Source: an uncultured Chryseolinea sp.
GTDB taxonomy: Bacteria; Bacteroidota; Bacteroidia; Cytophagales; Cyclobacteriaceae
Direction of reading: 5' to 3'
Length of the DNA: 11,701 nt
Assembly (NCBI GenBank): GCA_946478915.1
Contig: CAMLER010000090.1
Location: forward strand, 1-11,701
Below are positions 7,374 through 11,701 of the stretch, one piece after another. The translations under genes and the position numbers were made by a program. The notes beneath the pieces were generated by a model. It did no database searches. It saw only the letters and a program-made list of their open reading frames with translations, and was not told the origin of the DNA. How positions within the stretch are numbered: position 1 is the stretch's first letter; each line of letters starts with the position of its first letter.

Positions 7374-7381
7374 CAAAAATG
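7374..7381 (-). promoter_or_regulatory. Candidate -7 element for the VOC gene
   Basis: On the minus strand this reads CATTTTTG, matching the Bacteroidota -7 consensus TAnnTTTG at five of six specified bases. Transcription would start near 7370, about 32 bases before the VOC ATG. That places the centre of the FNR-type box (7411.5) close to -41.5, the classic position for a class II activator site. No -33 element is visible, which fits activator dependence. The start site is inferred from the element, so the spacing agreement is suggestive and not independent proof. Confidence 0.35.
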
Positions 7382-7403
7382 CTCTTTAAATTTCTTTCTC
7401 ACA

Positions 7404-7419
7404 CTTGATTACAATCAAG
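7404..7419. promoter_or_regulatory. Perfect FNR/CRP-family operator palindrome
   Basis: The sequence CTTGATTACAATCAAG is a perfect inverted repeat (7-bp arms, 2-base centre) and contains the exact FNR consensus TTGAT-N4-ATCAA at 7405-7418. It begins three bases past the stop codon of the Crp/Fnr-family gene and lies 66 bases upstream of the VOC start, so it sits where a regulator made by the first gene could control the second. Its A/T-rich arms and tiny centre make a terminator unlikely. Confidence 0.65.
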
Positions 7420-7422
7420 AAA

Positions 7423-7992
7423 TCATCTCATCCTGCCTCTTACTCTACTCAATGTCTCGGGTGTCATTCCCAGGTATGAAGCGATTAGCATTTGCGGAAA
7501 GCGATTTATCCAATTGGGATGTTTCAATAAGAGTTCTTTGTATCTTTCATCCGGACTTTTTGAATTGATTGCTGCAATATAAGAGGTGGGAATTGTCAGG
7601 TCGGCCATTAGTCCATTTAGCATACGAAAGCAGGGATGGGTGTCCATAAGCCTATGAATGTCGCGCAATGTAATTGAAGCAATTTCCGAATCTTCAATTG
7701 CTTCTATATTTCCTTGAGATGGTTGTTGCGTCAACAGGCTTTCAAGGTCTGCCATCCAATTGCTCTCGACAAAAAACTTTATGGTCAATTCGCTATCATT
7801 AATCCTTTTATAGAATCGAAAGCTGCCTGCCAGAACAAATGTGATACCGTCTGATACCTGATTTTCTTTTAGCAGCAACTCTTTCCTGGCAATACTTCTA
7901 TAGGTGACTTTATCCATAAAGACACCAAGCTGTTCTTCTGAAAAGGCATGAATCTTTAACAGCGACGTTCTTATCGCGGGATCATCTAACAT
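7423..7992 (-). CDS. Crp/Fnr-family transcriptional regulator
   Basis: A 189-residue regulator with an N-terminal cyclic-nucleotide-binding-type beta-barrel (about 15-125; ITFVLAGSFRFYKRIN at 50-65 is the barrel signature), a dimerisation helix (about 125-150) and a short C-terminal helix-turn-helix. RFPQMLIASYLG (164-175) is the first helix and MTPETLSRVRGR (176-187) the recognition helix, with the protein ending directly after it, as is common in Bacteroidota members. Glu179, Ser182 and Arg183 reproduce the E-x-x-S-R pattern that in FNR reads TTGAT. A perfect TTGAT-N4-ATCAA box lies just past its stop codon. It has a single cysteine (Cys121), so an FNR-style iron-sulphur oxygen sensor is excluded. 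The ligand is unknown, since the barrel lacks a recognisable full cAMP-binding phosphate cassette. It probably controls the downstream VOC gene. Confidence 0.88.
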   Translation of the reverse strand: MLDDPAIRTSLLKIHAFSEEQLGVFMDKVTYRSIARKELLLKENQVSDGITFVLAGSFRFYKRINDSELTIKFFVESNWMADLESLLTQQPSQGNIEAIEDSEIASITLRDIHRLMDTHPCFRMLNGLMADLTIPTSYIAAINSKSPDERYKELLLKHPNWINRFPQMLIASYLGMTPETLSRVRGRMR

Positions 7993-8148
7993 ATTATTTA
8001 TTTAGATTTTGCAATGATCGCTGGCTCGTTCACTGGGGTTTTCTGCAGCTCAATTCAAACAAATTACAAAAAATATTCCGGCATTGGTCTCAATCCTTGA
8101 AAATGTAAAAGCCGGCGCGCATACTCTTAATATCTAAAATTGATGTCG

Positions 8149-8340
8149 CTATTTTTTTCTGATGTTCCAACGTCCGGAAGCGATTAGCGTATTCCTTCCG
8201 ACAACAATAAAAAAAATGACCATTACATAGCGGTACTTCCAAAACATACTATCGTGACCTGCAAATATTTGCGCATAAACTAAAACGCAGAAAACGGCGA
8301 TGGTAATCAACCACATCAATAACAAAATCATTCTGTACAT
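8149..8340 (-). CDS. Small two-helix membrane protein, unknown function
   Basis: A 63-residue peptide with two hydrophobic segments: about residues 4-25 (MILLLMWLITIAVFCVLVYA) and about 36-54 (YRYVMVIFFIVVGRNTLI), joined by a polar AGHDSMFWK loop and ending in a basic WNIRKK tail, which by the positive-inside rule should face the cytoplasm. This layout and a plausible upstream -7 element support a real gene, but I do not recognise a named family. An internal ATG (codon 4) is an alternative start. Its neighbours are the Crp/Fnr-family gene downstream and a 60-residue lipoprotein upstream, on the same strand with gaps of over 100 bases. Confidence 0.6.
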   Translation of the reverse strand: MYRMILLLMWLITIAVFCVLVYAQIFAGHDSMFWKYRYVMVIFFIVVGRNTLIASGRWNIRKK

Positions 8341-8351
8341 AACTATTCCTG

Positions 8352-8381
8352 TTTGTTAACAAAAATAAAGTTTTTGTTGAC
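8352..8381 (-). promoter_or_regulatory. Overlapping palindromes and -7-like element before the small membrane gene
   Basis: TTTGTTAACAAA (8352-8363) is a perfect 12-bp palindrome. Overlapping it, GTTAACAAAAA (8355-8365) pairs with TTTTTGTTGAC (8371-8381) around a TAAAG loop, with one wobble. On the minus strand the same stretch reads TATTTTTG (8367-8360), an exact TAnnTTTG match, about 20 bases before the start codon at 8340. This may be promoter plus operator; no -33 element is seen at the usual distance, and the leader would be short. As a terminator for the upstream lipoprotein it is weak, because the minus-strand sequence after the stem is not T-rich. Confidence 0.35.
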
Positions 8382-8441
8382 TCAGGATAGAGATTGATTC
8401 ACTATGAAAATAGACTACATTCAGCTCAACCTGCGCGCAGA

Positions 8442-8624
8442 TCAATGCTTTTTCTTTTGCTGGCCCGGGGCATAGGGTTTTGCTGATTGACTACCCGTCA
8501 CTTTTTTCATTTGTCCCGGAGGCACTTTTTTTGGAGAGCTTTCCACAATCACAGGTCCTGCACAACTCGCTAAAAGAATAAAAGCACCAAGAAGGACAGT
8601 ACTGTAAGATAAGATCTTTTTCAT
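8442..8624 (-). CDS. Small lipoprotein with PPGQ/APGQ basic tail
   Basis: A 60-residue lipoprotein starting at the ATG whose first base is 8624: MKKILSYSTVLLGAFILLAS followed by the lipid cysteine (LASC, Cys21). The mature chain is short and basic, with a motif repeated in altered form: PPGQMKK and later APGQQKKKH, separated by SAKPY. I recall similar P-G-Q-x-K-K tails in other tiny Bacteroidota lipoproteins, but no function is established. A longer reading frame upstream to 8702 has no signal character and would run through the terminator of the DUF4382 gene, so the start at 8624 is preferred. It stands alone between a strong terminator and the small membrane gene. Confidence 0.75.
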   Translation of the reverse strand: MKKILSYSTVLLGAFILLASCAGPVIVESSPKKVPPGQMKKVTGSQSAKPYAPGQQKKKH

Positions 8625-8680
8625 TGATGGTCTGGTTTTAAATAATATTCCTCGACATTTTTTGTTCCGACGTCCATGGC

Positions 8681-8732
8681 TTAAAAAGAAATTCAAAGAC
8701 AACCGGATGAGTTACTTCCGGTTCTCTTTGAA
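8681..8732 (-). terminator. Rho-independent terminator of the DUF4382 gene
   Basis: Arms TTCAAAGACAACCGGA (8692-8707) and TCCGGTTCTCTTTGAA (8717-8732) pair over 16 positions with a single C-C mismatch, closing a 9-base loop. On the minus strand the stem is followed by a T-rich run (8691-8682, TTTCTTTTTA), as expected of an intrinsic terminator. It lies 20 bases past the stop codon of the DUF4382 gene and before the small lipoprotein gene. Confidence 0.85.
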
Positions 8733-8751
8733 GTTAAATTTCGTGAGCCTT

Positions 8752-9546
8752 TTATTTTGATAACAACTCTATATCGCCAACATTCGTGACAGACCCGACG
8801 GTGACAACAGTACTTTCAAGAACCTTTCCGTTGTAATTTGACAATTCACCCGGGTCGAATGACACGGTATAGCTACCGGACGGAAGCCCGCCAAGGAAAA
8901 AGCCGCTGGTGCCTGAAGGAATATAGCTTGTACCTAACGTATCTGTTCCAGAAATGGCAAACACTGCTACATTCAACTCGGCAGGTACCACACTGCCTTC
9001 GATCGCACCGTCCATTGCTTCTGACACGACCTTGACAACGGGCTTGAGAATGTACTGGCCGTTACCATTTTTTACCACCGATAGCGCTGCATCAAAATCG
9101 AGCAAAATTGCATAGGTAATACCGTTGGTAAGATCGGCATTTAAAAGAAGTTTTAGCCCCGATTGCTGTGCGCTCGGTGTCTCCAGTGCATAGGAATCAC
9201 CATCGATCATAACTGAGTTCTCATTTCCCAGCACGATACGAATCTGATTTATTCTTCCTGTAGGATATTCCGCACTGGTTAATACTGTTTCGGTACCGTC
9301 TGTCAAATCAAGAAGGTTGTAGACCCCTTTGTTAACATTTGGCAAAGATCTCCAACCGCTTTCGCCATCGTCGCTCGCATTTACCTGAATGTCCTGGATA
9401 TCCACATTCACCGCTTCGTAGTCCCCCGGCGAATCTGTAAGCCGTACCACAATTCTGGCTTTGTCTTCATCATCTCCGCACGAAGCCATGAATAATAGGA
9501 CCAGGGACAAAAAACTTAAAATTTTCAACTCCTTCATCACCTTCAT
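8752..9546 (-). CDS. DUF4382 surface lipoprotein with C-terminal carboxypeptidase-regulatory-like domain
   Basis: A 264-residue lipoprotein: hydrophobic LSFLSLVLLF, lipobox MASC, lipid Cys23, then GDDED. Acidic residues directly after the cysteine resemble the lipoprotein export signal that sends Bacteroidota lipoproteins to the outer face of the outer membrane. Residues ~30-175 match DUF4382: RIVVRLTDSPGDYEAVNVDI (31-50) and a central YNLLDLTDGTETVL segment (76-89). Residues ~179-262 (GAIEGSVVP, GGLPSGSYTVSF, VGDIEL) look like a carboxypeptidase-regulatory-like beta-sandwich, often a carbohydrate- or protein-contact module. No catalytic residues are recognisable; a structural or binding role at the cell surface is inferred. 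It is a single-gene unit with its own terminator (8681-8732) and a 16-bp palindrome 22 bases upstream of the start. An ATG at codon 4 is an alternative start. Confidence 0.85.
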   Translation of the reverse strand: MKVMKELKILSFLSLVLLFMASCGDDEDKARIVVRLTDSPGDYEAVNVDIQDIQVNASDDGESGWRSLPNVNKGVYNLLDLTDGTETVLTSAEYPTGRINQIRIVLGNENSVMIDGDSYALETPSAQQSGLKLLLNADLTNGITYAILLDFDAALSVVKNGNGQYILKPVVKVVSEAMDGAIEGSVVPAELNVAVFAISGTDTLGTSYIPSGTSGFFLGGLPSGSYTVSFDPGELSNYNGKVLESTVVTVGSVTNVGDIELLSK

Positions 9547-9568
9547 AATCTGCGTTGTTTAGTTTATT

Positions 9569-9584
9569 TTTAGTGGACACTAAA
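9569..9584. promoter_or_regulatory. Palindromic candidate operator before the DUF4382 gene
   Basis: TTTAGTG-GA-CACTAAA is a perfect inverted repeat with 7-bp arms and a 2-base centre, located 23-38 bases upstream of the DUF4382 start codon. The short centre cannot form a stable RNA loop, so a dimeric DNA-binding protein is a better explanation than a leader hairpin. The cognate regulator is unknown; the sequence differs from the FNR-type box at 7404. Confidence 0.45.
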
Positions 9585-10048
9585 TTCATTCTTGATCTCG
9601 AAATACCTTCTGAGGTTCCAGCTGTTTAACTACTCTAATCGCGGTTCATCGATTAGTTGCTATTCTGATAAAGGCTGGCCAATCTATTTTTTTTTGTTAA
9701 TGGAAAGCACAGACCACACGACACAACACAAAGAGGCACTTAAGATGTGAACCCCATAGGATTAATCTTTTTTGACACGGTTCAAGGCTGTTGTTTAGTA
9801 TTTCATAAGATGTCTAAGAAAAAATCTTCCGTATATGTTACATAAATGCGATCGAAGAAAATTTCGAAAGTAGCGCGACACACACTTAAGACTTACCAAA
9901 TAATAGAACTTCGATTTAGTTATCTTATTATGCAAACGAGTGTAGCGATTGCCTAAATTTTTGTTGTTGAATTTCTTTATTCGTAAGAATCGATTGGCTA
10001 CTTTAGTTATGTTCCGCACCAGTGAAGTTGTAGGTCTAAACTTCCTTT
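9585..10048. other. Intergenic region between divergent genes
   Basis: About 460 bases between the divergent DUF4382 and hydrolase genes. I see no RNA gene, no credible protein gene and no consensus Bacteroidota promoter. Possible small structures: TGAACC (9748-9753) facing GGTTCA (9779-9784), and an A/C-rich stretch (about 9704-9737, with ACCACACGACACAACACAAAG) that resembles a decayed copy of the ACACAAAG-type intergenic repeats I recall from this phylum. Short frames here encode only basic, low-complexity peptides. Confidence 0.5.
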
Positions 10049-10819
10049 ATGAAAAAAACCAAAACGATCGTTCTCATTCACGGTAACTTCGTGAACAATA
10101 CCAGTTGGACCAATTGGAAAAAATATCTCGAGGGAAAAGGCTATGTCGTTCACGCACCCGCTAATCCTGGGCATGACGGAAACCCGGCCGATCTGCGTGC
10201 TAAGGTTCACCCGGACCTCACGAAGACCGGGTTTATTGATGTTGTTCAAAATATCAGCAACCTCATTGACACGTTGCCCGAAAAACCTCTGGTCATCGGT
10301 CATTCCATGGCCGGAATGGCTACGCTGAAATTAGTGGAGTTGGGTAAGGCTTCAGCTGCAGTGAGCATTGACGGTGCGCCACCGAAAAATGTCTTTCCCC
10401 CCTTTTCAACCATTAAGGTCGTACTACCTGCGTTTGGATTTTTTTCCAGCAATGACTTTTTCATGGGTAGTCGGGAATGGTATAACAATGCTTTCTTCAA
10501 TACCTTACCGGATGGCGAAAAGGCAAAAGCATTTGAGGCCACTGCTGTTCCGGAAAGTTTTAAGGTAAGTAGACAACTTGTTCTAAACTCATTCGCGAAC
10601 ATAGATTTCAAGAAACAGCATGTTCCATTGTTATTCATCGGGGGTGGAAAAGATAAGATTTTTCCCCCATCATTAACCCAAATGATTGCAAGGACATATT
10701 CTGGTAATAGTGGTCGGGTAGATTTGAAAATATTTGAAGACAAAAGCCACTTCATCTGCGGAGAGCCTGGATGGGAAAAAGTGGCTGATTATATTTTAAG
10801 TTGGCACGAAAGCCTCTAA
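10049..10819 (+). CDS. Alpha/beta hydrolase
   Basis: A 256-residue cytoplasmic serine hydrolase of the alpha/beta fold. The first strand and oxyanion region is IVLIHGNF (7-14), the nucleophile elbow GHSMAG (84-89, Ser86), the likely acid Asp202 in GGGKDKIFPP (198-207), and the histidine His234 in DKSHFICGEPGWEKV (231-245). All three catalytic residues are present in the expected order and spacing. A cap region of about 60 residues (about 118-180, rich in Phe) probably shapes the substrate pocket. The closest general resemblance is to the esterase/haloperoxidase-like group (EstA/MhpC style), but the substrate cannot be named. There is no signal peptide. The gene stands alone, divergent from the DUF4382 gene and convergent with the acetyltransferase. 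In the 215-base gap after it, GGTGAG (10968-10973) faces CTCACC (10992-10997), a weak possible terminator stem. Confidence 0.9.
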   Translation: MKKTKTIVLIHGNFVNNTSWTNWKKYLEGKGYVVHAPANPGHDGNPADLRAKVHPDLTKTGFIDVVQNISNLIDTLPEKPLVIGHSMAGMATLKLVELGKASAAVSIDGAPPKNVFPPFSTIKVVLPAFGFFSSNDFFMGSREWYNNAFFNTLPDGEKAKAFEATAVPESFKVSRQLVLNSFANIDFKKQHVPLLFIGGGKDKIFPPSLTQMIARTYSGNSGRVDLKIFEDKSHFICGEPGWEKVADYILSWHESL

Positions 10820-11034
10820 CTGTAAATTACCACATCCAAGGCTGAAAATTTTCAATGTAATCTCTTGTCGATACGCTGGGACCTTTGATACAAAATCAAA
10901 AACCATCAACCCTAGGATGGAAAAAACTTCTATTGGAGGTCTTCAGATTAGTGTTGGCTTCGCCCCCGGTGAGAGTGGGTTGTCAATTTTACTCACCAGG
11001 AATTGTACCTATTAAGTAACGCAACCTCAATTCG

Positions 11035-11490
11035 CTAAAGTTTTGTCTGTAAGTGCATTCTCAACAATGGATAGCTTTTACCCTGATCATCTTTTTCAGT
11101 TCTCTCATAGGTCTCAAAACCAAATTTCTTGTAAAATCTTACGGAATTAAGGTTCTGCTCATTAACATCCACTTTGTTTGCATTTAGTTCGATCATCGCA
11201 AAGTCCATCAATTTCTTACCAAGCCCTTGTCCAAGAAACAATGGATCTAAAAAAAGCATTTCAACCTTCCTATCTGCAACGCCAACAAATCCGGCCACTT
11301 TCTGATCAACCACCAGACAATAAACTTGAAACGCAGTGAAGTTTATTGTGTGGACAATTTCTTTGATGGAGTTAAAGTCCGTAGGATCCAGAAAATCATG
11401 TGTCGCTAAAACGGATCTTTCCCAAACCGCCAGTACCTGATCCCGAAATTTTTCCTCATAACGTATTATTCCAGTTTTGTGCGTTGGCAT
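11035..11490 (-). CDS. GNAT-family N-acetyltransferase, YjaB-like
   Basis: A 151-residue acetyl-CoA-dependent N-acetyltransferase. The order of motifs closely follows Escherichia coli YjaB as I remember it: VWERSVLATHDFLD (22-35), a core strand VEMLFLDP (76-83), the acetyl-CoA loop FLGQGLGKKLM (85-95), VNEQNLNSVRFYKKFGFE (109-126) and DDQGKSYPLLRM (134-145). The usual R/Q-x-x-G-x-G loop is present as L-G-Q-G-L-G, with Leu in place of the leading Arg. The substrate is unknown in this family; small amines or proteins are possible. It is cytoplasmic with no signal peptide. The gene is convergent with the hydrolase and lies about 100 bases downstream of another minus-strand gene, so it could be part of a longer transcript. 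Confidence 0.9.
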   Translation of the reverse strand: MPTHKTGIIRYEEKFRDQVLAVWERSVLATHDFLDPTDFNSIKEIVHTINFTAFQVYCLVVDQKVAGFVGVADRKVEMLFLDPLFLGQGLGKKLMDFAMIELNANKVDVNEQNLNSVRFYKKFGFETYERTEKDDQGKSYPLLRMHLQTKL

Positions 11491-11589
11491 AGGATTAACA
11501 GTAAGAAGTTGTGAAGAATAATTCTTGGATTTGGGACATCAAAAATCGAAGATAAATATACACCCGGCTTGGATATTTCTCAACTGAAC

Positions 11590-11701
11590 TCAGGGATTGA
11601 AATCAATCTCGGATAGTATTACACCTTGTCGTGTCATATGCATCGTCGCGAAGATTCCTTTTTTATCGCTGGGAAATAATTCTGCGTTTGAAAAAAGCAC
11701 A
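11590..11701 (-). CDS. 3' end of an unidentified gene (partial)
   Basis: An open minus-strand frame enters from the right edge and ends at a TGA at 11590-11592. The visible 36 residues (VLFSNAELFPSDKKGIFAT and on to ...GVILSEIDFNP) have a composition typical of a folded soluble protein and alternate hydrophobic and polar residues like beta-strands. I cannot assign a family from so short a tail. It would be the upstream neighbour of the acetyltransferase on the same strand, 99 bases apart. The other frames on this strand are interrupted within the same stretch, which supports this one. Confidence 0.5.
   Translation of the reverse strand, partial: VLFSNAELFPSDKKGIFATMHMTRQGVILSEIDFNP

Noticed and set aside
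8431..8440. CTGCGCGCAG palindrome just after the small lipoprotein stop
   Set aside because: Short, with only a 2-base centre and no T-run, so it is neither a convincing terminator nor a supported operator.
8625..8702. 26-residue N-terminal extension of the small lipoprotein
   Set aside because: The extension would place a non-hydrophobic basic stretch before the signal peptide and would start within the terminator stem of the upstream gene.
9795..10303. Two overlapping minus-strand reading frames between the DUF4382 and hydrolase genes
   Set aside because: One encodes a basic, Asn/Lys/Arg/Phe-rich peptide with no recognisable fold in A/T-rich DNA; the other is the antisense shadow of the hydrolase gene.
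10843..10854. TGAAAATTTTCA palindrome after the hydrolase gene
   Set aside because: A/T-only core with no loop and no T-run; such 12-mers arise by chance in A/T-rich gaps.
11595..11608. GATTGAAATCAATC palindrome as a second FNR-type site
   Set aside because: The half-site spacing is wrong (TTGA-N2-TCAA), and it falls within the coding tail of the partial gene, where it encodes EIDFN.

Overview
The window looks like chromosomal DNA of a Bacteroidota bacterium, most likely a Cytophagales-type environmental species. The evidence is a Crp/Fnr-family regulator of about 190 residues ending at its recognition helix, several lipoproteins (one with an acidic stretch after the lipid cysteine, typical of surface export in this phylum), a DUF4382 protein, a DUF1080/SUMF1/quinoprotein gene set, weak Shine-Dalgarno sequences, and GTCCC/GTGCC-type intergenic hairpin repeats that I recall from this group. 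Base composition is moderate (about 40-45% G+C by eye). I see no transposase, phage gene, CRISPR array, rRNA or tRNA.

Layout. Positions 1-435 hold two tandem copies of a repeat of about 207 bp, plus the start of a third. Then come a secreted polysaccharide deacetylase (549-1433, +), a 101-bp imperfect inverted-repeat element (1472-1572), and a molybdate-binding protein gene modA (1735-2502, +) preceded by three CGTTA/TAACG half-sites. A long minus-strand block follows. It starts with a three-gene operon (6899 down to 2512): a quinoprotein sugar dehydrogenase lipoprotein fused to PKD, cytochrome c and carbohydrate-binding-like domains, then a cysteine-free SUMF1-domain protein, then a DUF1080 (3-keto-sugar hydrolase/hydratase family) protein. 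Upstream of it are a VOC-fold protein (6973-7338), a Crp/Fnr-family regulator (7423-7992), a two-helix membrane peptide (8149-8340), a 60-residue lipoprotein (8442-8624) and a DUF4382 surface lipoprotein (8752-9546) with its own strong terminator. The right end has an alpha/beta hydrolase (10049-10819, +), a YjaB-like acetyltransferase (11035-11490, -) and the 3' end of an unidentified minus-strand gene (11590-11701).

How the parts may work together. The quinoprotein operon reads as an exported carbohydrate module: PQQ-dependent oxidation with electrons passed to the fused heme c, a substrate-binding C-terminal domain, and a DUF1080 enzyme that could act on 3-keto-glycosides. The most specific regulatory prediction is a perfect FNR-type box (TTGAT-N4-ATCAA, inside a 16-bp palindrome) between the Crp/Fnr regulator and the VOC gene. 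The regulator's recognition helix carries the E-x-x-S-R pattern that reads this box in FNR, and the box lies about 41-42 bp before a plausible start site for the VOC gene. No wholly new defence or mobile system is evident. The novelty lies in the regulatory sites, the repeat elements and the unusual quinoprotein operon.
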